From Oopsacas minuta (lineage: Eukaryota > Porifera > Hexactinellida > Lyssacinosida > Leucopsacidae), in the NCBI GenBank assembly GCA_024704765.1, contig JAKMXF010000319.1:1-64000 (forward strand): a DNA stretch of 64,000 nucleotides. Direction: 5' to 3'. Shown one piece after another: positions 47,401 through 58,624 of the stretch; position 1 is the stretch's first letter; each line of letters starts with the position of its first letter. Below the pieces are notes generated by a model. It saw only the letters and a program-made list of their open reading frames with translations, did no database searches and was not told the origin of the DNA. Made by a program: the position numbers and the translations under genes.

Positions 47401-50400
47401 ACCACAACCCAAGTTTTGGAAACTACAATTATTTTCTATAGCAGGGATAAATAAGAAGTGCATTGTAGTTTATTCGAAGTCAATAACTCATCATATATGG
47501 GTATATTCAGGATTACGTCACAATGGTACGAGACATCACATCAAAAAGTATCATCAGGGTATGCGAAGTTGGGCATGTATTATAGAATGGCTATCTTGAT
47601 ATTGCTATAATTCTAACAATTAACGAGTCAAAACTGAATATTGACATAGAAGTGGAATTGATATTTTGTTTACAAATATATTTCGAAAATTTCATAACTG
47701 AACTTTGAATTCAGAGCTCAACATTGTGATTATCCCCTTATCATTTTCCAACATATCAACCTAATAAGCGATCGCATGACGTCTTTTGAATTTGTCTTTG
47801 CATAAACATGCTTGTTGAAATGTTGATTCTTTTAGTCCCAGATGCTCCTCCGACGAATATTGTTCTCATGGCGCTCAGTTCTACAACAATGCAAGTATCA
47901 TTCGGACCACCACCGTCTGCAAATCGTAATGGAGACATTCTCTCCTACAAAATCTATTACACTGGATCACCCTTTGATACATGTAGGGTAACATTAAACG
48001 TTACAGGTAGTATCGATCCAGAAGAATCCTACTTAGAGGATATTAATTTCTTGCAAGAATTCAATACATATGACGTTACGCTGGCCGCTGTGAATGCACA
48101 GGGAGTGGGAGTTGCAAGCGCTCCTCTGTCAGCACAGACTTTTGCTGATGGTAAGTACATTACTAAAGAATTAAACCATTCTTTCCAACTCTCATTGAAT
48201 ACTTTACACTTGTATATTCTTCATAATATATATTCTACATTTTTGCATTTCTAGTTCCACTTGCAGCACAAGATCTGATGCTATCAGTTTTAAGTGCAAC
48301 AAGCATTCAAGTAGATTTCTCCCCACCTCTGCCAGAGGAACAGAATGGTCTAATAACATCGTATACAATACAATACATCGGATTATACGTAGACACTGTG
48401 CAAGATGAAGTCATAACCAGTATCACAAATACTAACTATCCAGCATCAGACCAAATTTCTTATATCCTTACACAATTGGAAGAATTTGAAGATTACACTA
48501 TAACAGTGTTTCCTGTTAATTCAGCAGGAATTAGTTTTGATCCTCTGTCTGAGTTAGCTACCACCCTTTCCGCAGGTAAAATAGTACACATCATATGCTC
48601 ATAATAATGCAATTTTTTGTATTTATAGACCAGTGTATGTAGTTTATAAGAATACAACTGGCATGAAATATACAGGAATATACGAGAACTGATTTCCGCC
48701 GGCATGTTCTTATAACCAGCATCCACTGTATAATGCATACACATTTGCACACTATACGTAAGTGGTTCAAAACATTCATCACTCGCGGACCAAAGGATTA
48801 TAAATACTTTTATATTTTCTGGAACTATGGAAGACCCCTTTTGCTGATTATTGCATACAGGTGTAATCTGGGCATGCGTTTGCTGTTGTCTCACATCATG
48901 TCCAGTTGTCTTACTTCGTGAAGCGACCTAGAAAGCGAATCACAACAGTTTCCACCATATATTACATCTAAGTTATTTAATACGTCTTTTAATGAAGACG
49001 TATTACGTATTATACGATCAATCTACAATTTTTGGTGACGTAACTTCTAATAGGTTGATTTCCCCAAAATATATTTTACATAAAAACAGTAGTTCTCGAA
49101 TTGTTAATGAGAAATGTCAGCATAGTTTCCCAAATAATATACAGATAATACTTATAATAATGTGACTTATACAAGTCTAACAATCTAAATATCTCATATT
49201 TCGATGTTAACCTATATGTATAAACACTCCAATAGATCATATAGGATACGTTATACGCGTATTATACAACTTCCTATGTTAATACACATAGAAATTTAAG
49301 TTTCTTGAAACTTACTTTGGCTGGACAATATGTAGACCTTATTGATTCAGAGTACGTAATAGGAATTGTGATTCATTAATCTTTGTTTAGTTCCTGACTC
49401 AGCACCAATTATTGACAACATCATACAGAATCAAAGAAGTTTGACCGTAACATGGAGTCCTCCACCATCAATAACACAAAACGGACAACTCTTTGATTAT
49501 TTGATTGTCATTACAGGAGATCCATTTCCTTTTACTGAGACTTCTCCAATAATATTTACAGCTAGTGGATCATATCCTGATACTCAACAATACAGCGAAG
49601 ATATTACAGGATTGGAGGAGGATAATTCTTACGACATTAGTATTGCAGTTTCAAATATGGAGGGAGATAGTCCATTCAGTCCAGTTAGCACTCAAATGAC
49701 ACTAGAAGATGGTTAGAATGATTGATACATAATTTCCAATGTACAAATATTCTGAATTTCCCCAAAATCTCGTGAACATAGGATTATTCATGTCAAGTAT
49801 ATGCGTATATTTCATAACTCGGTCCAAGCCAGGCACGCCGGCGCATTGGTAAACAATATGCTCTGAAAATTCCAATCCCCAATTTGTGATAAAGGAAACA
49901 CCTAACCAATGTAATTAGGTAGGTGTTACAGGCCCGAACATTTCAACTTGCTCTACAAGTAAACTGGCTTTGGTCATAGTTTTAACTGTGCTGAATACAC
50001 TATAATATTGTAGGAGGCAAGTATTGGTATTTCTCAGGTATCTCAACATATCATTATATATGGCCACACGTTGTATAAAATTCTGTATCATGACCACAAC
50101 CCAAGTTTTGGAAACTACAATTATTTTCTATACCAGGGATAAATAAGAAGTGCATTGTAGTTTATTCGAAGTCAATAACTCATCATATATGGGCATAATC
50201 AGGATTACGTCACGATGGTACGAGATATCACATCAAAAAGTATTATCAGGGTTTGCGAAGTTGGGCATGTATTATAGAATGGCTATCTTGATATTGCTAT
50301 AATTCTAACAATTAACGAGTCAAAACTGAATATTGACATAGAAGTGGAATTGATATTTTGTTTACAAATATATTTCGAAAATTTCATAACTGAACTTTGA

Positions 50401-53400
50401 ATTCAGAGCTCAACATTGTGATTATCCCCTTATCATTTTCCAACATATCAACCTAATAAGCGATCGCATGACGTCTTTTGAATTTGTCTTTGCATAAACA
50501 TGCTTGTTGAAATGTTGATTCTTTTAGTCCCAGATGCTCCTCCGACGAATATTGTTCTCATGGCGCTCAGTTCTACAACAATGCAAGTATCATTCGGACC
50601 ACCACCGTCTGCAAATCGTAATGGAGACATTCTCTCCTACAAAATCTATTACACTGGATCACCCTTTGATACAAGTACAGTAACATTAAACGTTACAGGT
50701 AGTATCGATCCAGAAGAATCCTACTTAGAGGATATTAATTCTTTGCAAGAATTCAATGCATATAACGTTACGCTGGCCGCTGTGAATGCACAGGGAGTGG
50801 GAGTTGCAAGCGCTCCTTTGTCAGCACAGACTTTTGCTGATGGTAAGTACATTACTAAAGAATTAAACCATTCTTTCCAACTCTCATTGAATACTTTACA
50901 CTTGTATATTCTTCATAATATATATTCTACATTTTTGCATTTCTAGTTCCACTTGCAGCACAAGATCTGATGCTATCAGTTTTAAATGCAACAAGCATTC
51001 AAGTAGATTTCTCTCCACCTCTGCCAGAGGAACAGAATGGTCTAATAACATCGTATACAATACAATACATCGGATTAAACGTAGACACTATGCAAGATGA
51101 TGACACAACCAGTATCACAGATACGACCTATCCAGCATCAGACCAAATTTCTTATATCCTTACACAATTGGAAGAATTTGAAGATTACACTATAACAGTG
51201 TTTCCTGTTAATTCAGCAGGAATTAGTTTTGATCCTCTGTCTGAGTCAGCTATCACCCTTTCCGCAGGTAAAAATAGTACACATCATATGCTCAAAATGA
51301 TGCAATTTTTTGTATTTATAGACCAGTGCACGCAGTTTATAAGAATACAACTGGCATAAAATATACAGGAATATACGAGAACTGATTTCCGCCGGCATGT
51401 TCTTATAACCCGCATCCACTGTATAATGCATACACCGTTGCACACTATACGTAAGTGGTTCAAAACATTCATCACTCGCGGACCATAGGATTATAAATAC
51501 TTTTATGTTTTCTGGAACTATGGAAGACCCCTTTTGCTGATTATTTCATACAGGTGTAATCTGGGCATGCGTTTGCTGTTGCCTCACATCATGTCCAGTT
51601 GTCTTACTTCGTGAAGCGACCTAGAAAGCAAGTCACAATAGTTACAACAAAATAATAAATACACTCAGAAATTCAAGTTTCTTAAAACTTACTTTGCCTA
51701 GTCAGAGTATGTAATAGGTATTGTGATTCATTAATCTTTGTTTAGTTCCTGACTCAGCACCAATTAATGTCAACATCATACCGGATCAAAGAAGTTTGAC
51801 CGTAACATGGGATCCTCCACCAGCAATATCACAAAACGGACAAATCTCAAATTATTTGATTGCCATTACAGGAGATCCATTTCCTTTTACTGAGACTTCT
51901 CCAATAATAATTACAGCTAGTGGATCATATCCTGATACCCAACAATATAGCGAAGATATTACAGGATTGGAAGAGTATAATTCTTACGACATTAGTATTG
52001 CAGCTTCAAATATGATTGGAGATGGTCCATTCAGCCCAGTTAGCACTCAAATGACACTAGAAGCAGGTTAGAATTATTGATGCATAATTTCCATTTTGTG
52101 ATAAAGGAAACACCTAAACTAATGTAATTAGGTAGGTGTTACAGGCCCGAACATTTCAACTTGCTCTACAAGTAAACTGGCTTTGGTCATAGTTTTAACT
52201 GTGCTGAATACACTATAATATTGTAGGAGGCAAGTATTGGTATTTCTCAGGTATCTCAACATATCATTATATATGGCCACACGTTGTATAAAATTCTGTA
52301 TCATGGCCACTTTACCCAGGTTGGATCATGTTGGTCATGTTTGGCTGAATAATGACGTAAAAATTTCTGTCGACAAGTTTGGTCATAAAAGACAGATTGA
52401 GACATTCTATATTTAGAGTTTCTGAATAATGAACACGTTGAGGATATCGCTTCTGTCTGTTTAAGAGAGTTGTCTGCTTCTCGGCGACTGCTAGGGTATT
52501 ACATTTGATTGCTAATTCATTCCGTTCCAGGAGGTTTGTCCGTTGTTGAGGGATTGTCTGCTTCTCTGAGTGTCCGTTTTTGAAGACTCCACTGTAGTTG
52601 ATACTTGTTACATTTTTCTAACCTTTTAGCACCTACTGGAGCTGCTCAAAATGTATCCATCAATTCAGTAACATCTAATTCTTTCAATATTTCATTTCTT
52701 CAACCAATTGGGCAATTGCAGAATGGTCCAATCTTAAGATACGACGTATTATATACTGGAGTTACATTCCAAACTAATAGTTTATTACAGAGCTTTTTTG
52801 TCACAGCAATGGACCCGACGTTAATATCATCTGAGATATTGGTAACTCTTTCAAATCTACAGGAATTCAATGATTATAACATTCAAGTTAGAGCTGTCAA
52901 TAGTGAGGGATCCGCCCCACTAACTATGGCAATACCTGGATCTACTTCTGAAGCAGGTAAGCATTCAATATACAATACACACTCGGTTATCCGAACACCT
53001 TGGTCATATACCTTTACAAGTTTGGTGATAGGATAACCGAAATAGCCACAGAGATTTCTCTGGGCTTGTAGGGCAACAAAAATTCCAGTATAGAACCCAG
53101 AAGGGCGAAAAGTGCCGAGGGTGAGACTCAAATTTGTAAGTTTATGTAAAAAGTGAATCTGCATGAAATAGTGCCAACATCCAGCCAGGAATACCTGAAT
53201 AATTCCTAGAATTGTATTTACATTAATATAATACATTTTTATTAGCTCCAGACATGGCTCCTATTCCCACACAAATTGCACAAGTCAACGCGACAAGCAT
53301 ATTTGTAGCGTGGCAACCTCCGCCAGGAATATCACAAAACGGACAAATAGTATCATATACTTTTTACATTACCGGATATCCTTTCTTTTATACGGACACG

Positions 53401-56400
53401 CCACCTGTTGTACTAGCTACTGGAGGGTATCCAGATACCCAATCATATAGCATAAACATTACAGGATTGGAGGAGTTCAACATGTATAACCTCAGTATTA
53501 TAGCTGAAAATAGTGCTGGATCGAGTCCACCAAGCGACTATATCACTGAAACAACACTAGAAGCAGGTTAGATATTAGTTATATTTGTAGCTCTCTAGAT
53601 TGTGATAAACATATTGATCAGTGCTAAAAAGTTTCAAAATGGGATTTTTCTAATGTTATCTCCTTGAATCAATTGATTTTAAAATATTTCCTGTATTTCC
53701 AGTTCCCGGACGTCCAAGGTTAATCGGTGTTCTTGTCCTGAACGCCACAACAATCCGCGTAGTCTGGAGAGCTCCACTTCCGGCCGATCAAAATGGCATA
53801 ATCCTCGAATACAACATAACCTTACTTCCTGTCAGTGATCTGCCTCCTCCTGCATTAGTAACGGTTGCAAAAGGCGGTAGTTATCCTGTCCCAGATACTG
53901 TATTATATGAAGAGGAAGTGACTGGCCTAGAAGAAGGTTTTGCATATGACATATTCGTGACGGCAGTTACCTCTATAGGACCAGGATTACCTAGTCTGTC
54001 AGTTAGAAGAGAAATGACTCCTGATATCGGTAGGTTTAAAAGATGTACTAAAGTGCAACCTCGATCATCTGAACTCGTTGGCTCCGCGCAAAAGCGTCCA
54101 GATAATCGAGGTCATTTATACATAGTGGAATAGGAACTGAGGCCAGGGGCATGTTCCGATATTCGAAGATTCAGATAATCGCACGGTATAACAAATAAAA
54201 TTAAGCCATGAAGAAGTCGGAACAGTTTGAAAATTAGCTAAAAGTTCATTGTTGAGGTCATGTTTCATGCCAAATAAATGTTGCCATAAATCAAATGTTC
54301 ATCCAAAGCCAAAATCTCTCTGGCAACAGTGCTGCACCTTCCCAATAATGAAGGCTTTTACTGATTTAATTATAGCTCCACCAAACCTTCCTCCCTTCGA
54401 CAGCAGTGCTGTTAACGTTACTTCTGTATCATCAACCAGCTTTGGGTTATCACTACCTAGCGTCTCAGCACTTTTTCTTGGAGGAGCGCATACTGGTTTC
54501 ACTTTCAAGCATCAAGGATACATAACTATTGAAAGTTTATTCTCTATTTCACAAAAAAAGAGAAGTGTAGACCATCTGTATACTACAGATCAAATTACAA
54601 TTGTTACAGAAATGGGGAATGATTTCCTGATCACAGGCCTTCTCCCTCATTTCAACTACATTATTAGTGTATCTGCTAACAACGCGGCTGGAACTTCAGG
54701 AGCTGTGTATTTAGCCGATATTCTATTGAATAGTGATGGTAAGTATTCTTTAACCGCCAATGTGCCTGGAAAATAGACACTTTTGAACATTAGCGGTCCT
54801 TGGGGGGGCGGATAAATGGGCATTGCCCCGGAATTAAAATCATGGCTCCGGCGTGTTGATGGGTGTGTCAGATCTTGGATCCGCCCCTGAATGTAACTAG
54901 GCTCATTAGTTTGAGTGGGAATACGATTATTTTGTGAGGCAGGATTTAGAAGGATAATTCGAATAATATGAGTTTGATGCCATTTTTCAATAATGATTCA
55001 GCATTTTAAGGCCTACATTTATAAATATTTTTCAGTTCCTTCCAGTCCTCCAATCAACATCACAGCAGTCACTACATCCTACTCTACAATAAACTACACA
55101 TGGGATAATAACCTAACTACTATCAACGGTTTTCTACTCAGCTACAGTCTATACTATTCAGAGTCTGGCGAGCCTGCAATTAAGATACCATTTGAAGTTA
55201 ACACACTTGGACCTTACACATTTGTACTGGATGGTTTAGCACCAAATACGCTATACTCATTCTTTATTGCTGTTGTTAATGAGATTGGAGATGGACCTAA
55301 TTCAACACTTGTATGGGCTACAACGCATCCAAAGGGTAAGTAACTTGAGTACATATTCGCTTTGAATTTGTCTTGCAGTCGGCACTTAGTGCCTTCATTG
55401 CTGCCGAATAGGCACTTTTAGGTGCCCTGCACGCATATTGATAAACCCCTGTTAGCAAGCCGCGCAGCGCAAACAAGGGAAGCGAAGGGCGCTTGTCTGG
55501 ATTACTACACCATATTTTATAACAAAAATTGAGAAAGAATCTATTTTATCGAATTACCTTTCCATTTTCTAGTTCCCGAATCGACAATACAACCATTTCC
55601 AAACACTGATTCTCCTCCTATCGAATCTCAAGGTAGTATACAGATACGAGTGCCTACACAGAACTCATTTCCAACAGCTAATATTGCGTAAGTAAATTCT
55701 AGTAAATGTCATAATGGTATATCGGAATCGGTCAGGCGAAGGTCTGAACATTTTTTGTATTGGCCAAAAATCTATGGGACACTTTCCAATTATCCTAAAC
55801 ACTTTCAAATTTCCTGACTACTTTTAATTTGCTTCCTTCGATCCCCATTGAATGGATGAATTGCTTAAAAAATACTACATGTGCCGACACTTTGGCACTA
55901 TTAATTGGAGGCCGTTGTGCCTGTATTCATGCGATATATCTTCCAATAGTGCAATTTATATCATATCTGATATGAATATTCCTCCTCTATTCACCCTACT
56001 ATCTGCCATGGACGCGTACAGTCTTATCAATTCGGAAACAGAGCCTAACATTCGTATACAAGCTGTGCTGGACAGCGAATATTGGAATGGAGAAGGTACA
56101 TATTTCCAGTTTACGATAGGTGATAATATTGAGACCAGTTATAATGGAAATTTGTATATCAATATGCCTCTACAAGCTGGAACCAATTATGAGTTGAGCT
56201 ACTATATTCTATTCTATGATGAAAATGAGGTAAGTTTGCCAATATAATTATCACAGGAATTGTTTATTCGTGATTTCATATTTCTACAGGATATTACTCC
56301 TGAGTTCTCTACAATTGGTTCTTTAGGGGATATTACTACAGCAGGTCAGTATATTCTGAAGTTTGATATATAGTAGACTCCATTCACTGACCAGAAAGGG

Positions 56401-57002
56401 AATACATGCAAATTGTATCTGGTAAATCGGGTCAAATTCGAAATTTTTGTATCGAAGCAGGTCGTAAGATTTGGGCCATAGGGTAGTTGCTGTCTAGGGG
56501 GAGCAAACGGGGTATTTGCCCTGGGTTTGAAAGTCCTGCCCCCTGCCCGGGTATACTAGAACCTGAGACAGGCTCTGCCATAGACCCATCTCAAATCCAT
56601 GTGGCCTGACCACCTATTCGCCTTGCCCCGAAGTGAACCACTATCGCGGAGTCTACTGTAAAATGCATATAACAATTGCTCAATGCTAATCGTATTATCT
56701 TTCTTTCTACAGCTTTCAATACACGTTTTTGCGTAGAATGCGTTGTATTCCCAATTGTAGTAGTTTTACTACTACTCCTCATCCTATGTATAATCGTATT
56801 ACTACTACTGTTCCTTTGCTATTGGTATAAGCAAAGGACAGCATTACAAGGTGCAGTGCATACAAGGAATTCTCCAATCAGGCAAGTACAATTGCAGAGA
56901 ATGGAAAAGAGTATACCTGATAAAGAACAGAATGAAATGTTTATAGCTGAACACGCTAAGGAAGATTTAGGTGCTGACTCATTGGAGAAGAAACCTCTAT
57001 AA
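44407..57002 (+). CDS. Type I membrane protein with 14 FN3 domains
   Basis: Twenty exons assemble in phase to about 1,776 aa. Exons 44407-44448 and 44507-44546 encode a signal peptide ending in RASAVPAAT. Fourteen FN3 domains follow, one per exon, all flanked by phase-1 introns: 45623-45937, 46042-46362, 46841-47161, 47836-48150, 48255-48575, 49391-49711, 50528-50842, 50947-51267, 51746-52066, 52630-52956, 53246-53566, 53703-54029, 54376-54738 and 55036-55335. Exons 55573-55687, 55950-56229 and 56290-56344 form a membrane-proximal region resembling in style that of receptor tyrosine phosphatases. The last exon (56713-57002) has a Cys-containing linker (FCVECV), a strong membrane helix and a tail of about 65 residues with no kinase or phosphatase. 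The first nine FN3 exons are three tandem copies of one three-exon block. It is probably an adhesion or recognition receptor; no family name can be assigned. Confidence 0.85.
45295..47505 (+). repeat. Tandem FN3 block, unit 1
   Basis: First of three direct repeats inside the FN3 receptor gene, starting at CAGGATTACGTCACAATGG and ending just before the same word recurs. It holds three FN3 exons (A, B, C) and their introns. The A-B intron (starting GTAAGTACATTACTAAAG) looks identical in all three units. Confidence 0.9.
47506..50196 (+). repeat. Tandem FN3 block, unit 2
   Basis: Second direct repeat, about 480 bp longer than the others. The extra sequence is in the B-C intron (about 48950-49330) and after exon C (about 49740-49880). 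The B-C insert includes a 10-bp hairpin, AATACGTCTT ... AAGACGTATT, near 48978-49003. This is the most diverged unit in exons B and C. Confidence 0.9.
50197..52310 (+). repeat. Tandem FN3 block, unit 3
   Basis: Third direct repeat. Its exon A closely matches unit 2 (for example SSTTMQVSFGPPPSANRNGD), whereas its exon C gives the same protein as unit 1 and its exon B is almost the same as unit 1. It is therefore a mosaic. The duplication ends abruptly at about 52305 after TTCTGTATCATGG. Confidence 0.9.
54805..54889. mobile_element. Short element with GGGGCGGAT inverted ends
   Basis: GGGGCGGATAAATGGG at the left and GGATCCGCCCC at the right form short inverted ends about 85 bp apart, in the intron after FN3 exon 15. 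The GC-rich content differs from the surrounding AT-rich intron. It looks like a short non-autonomous DNA transposon; family not determined. Confidence 0.5.
55375..55505. repeat. GGCAC/GTGCC palindrome repeat copy
   Basis: It contains GGCACTTAGTGCC, GGCACTTTTAGGTGCC and CAAGCCGCGCAGCGC in an intron of the FN3 receptor. The words match the larger element at 61258-61722, including GAAGCGAAG near its end. Confidence 0.6.
56371..56660. mobile_element. Pogo/Tigger-like element in last FN3 receptor intron
   Basis: The left end is TAGTAGACTCCATTCACTG, and the right end, reverse-complemented, is TACAGTAGACTCCGCGATAG. The two are inverted copies, 290 bp apart, within the intron before the membrane-helix exon. 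No open frame of note. The middle includes GC-rich CCTGCCCGGG. Confidence 0.65.
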
Positions 57003-57560
57003 TATATATGTATGTGAATTTATACAGAAAGGTTTGTACCGATACAATAAGAGCCAATTTTATTCTATTTCTCTTTAGGTTTTCATGTTTACAGTCTAGG
57101 AAGTGCAATAGGAACTAGGACAATGTTAAATACATTGACTTTTAGATTTTTGTATATTTTGTCATTTTTGTCATTTTTATTATTTGCACGTTGGATTTAT
57201 ATTTAAACTGTAAACTTTTGATAATTATCCTATCATTCGGGGTATAATCATGCAACTTATGTACTCGCTATCCAACAAAATGTAGCTCTTGTATTCCAAT
57301 TTATACGAAAATTCACACATATTAGAGTTAGATTTTCAACTGGGGTCCGGCTTATCGGATCCCTAACTTGTCTGATCACAAGATATTCTGGTGTTAATTG
57401 TTGATACCATACTATGCGAAAAGTTCAATTTATTTGGTTACTATTGTTTATTCACAAAATACAAGTAAAAGACACCAAAAGTCCATAATATTAGGGGAAA
57501 GATTGGAATATTTAGAGAAAAACAATTAGAAACATATCAATGTGTATATAAACTTATCAT
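57003..57560. other. 3' flank of the FN3 receptor
   Basis: AT-rich sequence downstream of the stop codon with repeated TTGTCATTTTTGTCATTTT words near 57160. No gene seen. The FN3 gene and the RBR-like remnant converge here. Confidence 0.4.
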
Positions 57561-58050
57561 TCACTTTCTTAGCCTAGTCTGGCGGAGCGCTAGAGTACAT
57601 GGGATCTGCCCAAGGGAACTCACTCTTCGACAAGCCATACTTTCTTCTTTTTCCATAGTTAAACAAACAAAACAAAATTTGGTATGACAACTTTTGCATA
57701 TCACAATTGGGCATTCGGATTTGTGTAATATAAGTGTAGAACAAGATTTATTCGGACAAGCCCTCGTTGCGGGGAATTTTACACCATTTTTTGATTCTGG
57801 AGGATTTGTCTTCATTGGGGATATAACCAAGATCTCAATATCCTTTTTCTACAACCATTATTCCCACATTCCTGGTGATTTCCTGAATTCTTCCATTCTC
57901 CGAGACAGTACCAACAAAACATGAAGGCATTTTTTCCTTTTTAAGTCATATAATACAATGAACCTGTGCAGTGCTATTATCCTTCCGTGAATATACTGTT
58001 TGGCATTGAGGGCATTGATTGATGTCCTGACTCTCATAGAAGTTGGTCTA
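57561..58050 (-). pseudogene. Degraded RBR-type E3 ligase zinc-finger sequence
   Basis: Read on the minus strand, three frames together give a run of RING-between-RING type Cys motifs: NQCPQCQTVYS, then FMFCWYCLGEW with HQECGNNGC, then RACPNKSCSTLILH and CHTKFCFVCL. The series is broken by a stop (TGA, plus-strand 57946-57948) and by two apparent one-base losses, each in an A run (plus-strand T runs at 57930-57935 and about 57843-57847). No splice sites explain the jumps. The last part is open for 89 codons (57561-57830). RBR proteins are ubiquitin ligases; this copy looks like a dead, intronless fragment, since no N-terminal RING1 or longer protein is visible. Assembly errors in homopolymers could mimic the frameshifts, but not the stop. 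Confidence 0.65.
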
Positions 58051-58056
58051 TGAGAG
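58031..58056. repeat. 10-bp stem hairpin
   Basis: CTCTCATAGA (58031-58040) and TCTATGAGAG (58047-58056) are exact inverted copies with a six-base loop. It lies at the upstream edge of the RBR-like remnant. Confidence 0.85.
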
Positions 58057-58624
58057 CTAATTATTAATATTAAAATTGCATTGCTCTTTCAACTCAAGAT
58101 ATATATACGAGAAAGAGAAAGTTGATTGTTAGTAAATTCACTAATCTCAAGGCTAAGGACGAGAAGAGATGCTCTTCTTCAGAAACTATATTTACTCCGA
58201 GAGGATTATACGCAAGGGAAACAAAGAAAAGTTAGAAAATGAAAACTGTACGCACCGTATGTTGAGACCTAATTTCTAGCATGCTTTGAATTTACATAGA
58301 AAGGTGTTAAAATGTAATTAATCAACAAAAAGGTGGAAAACTTCACTTTAGAAAGAGTTCATACCCGAGGTGCAAATCTCCGACACAAAATGTATATCTG
58401 AATCGAAGTGCTAGATTATGTAAGGTAGCGCTCAGGGACAGAAGGACGTCACACATCGTCCATGCCATTATGGCATCTCCCAATACCAAAAATGAAGAGT
58501 CCTTAGCAACGAATTTAATTTGGATAAATAGGTGAATACACACTAGTAAGTCAACTCCTAATAAAAAAACATAGAATAAATACTATCGAATCTAAAACTG
58601 TAACTCAAGTGATAGGGTAGCTAG
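58057..58624. repeat. Gap with TGATTAATCA-family repeat (copy 3)
   Basis: From about 58255 to 58500 it carries TTTCTAGCATGCTTTGAATT, AGAAAGGTGTTAAAATG, CGAGGTGCAAATCTCCG and GACGTCACACATCGTCCATG, in the same order as the other copies. No gene recognised. Confidence 0.6.
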
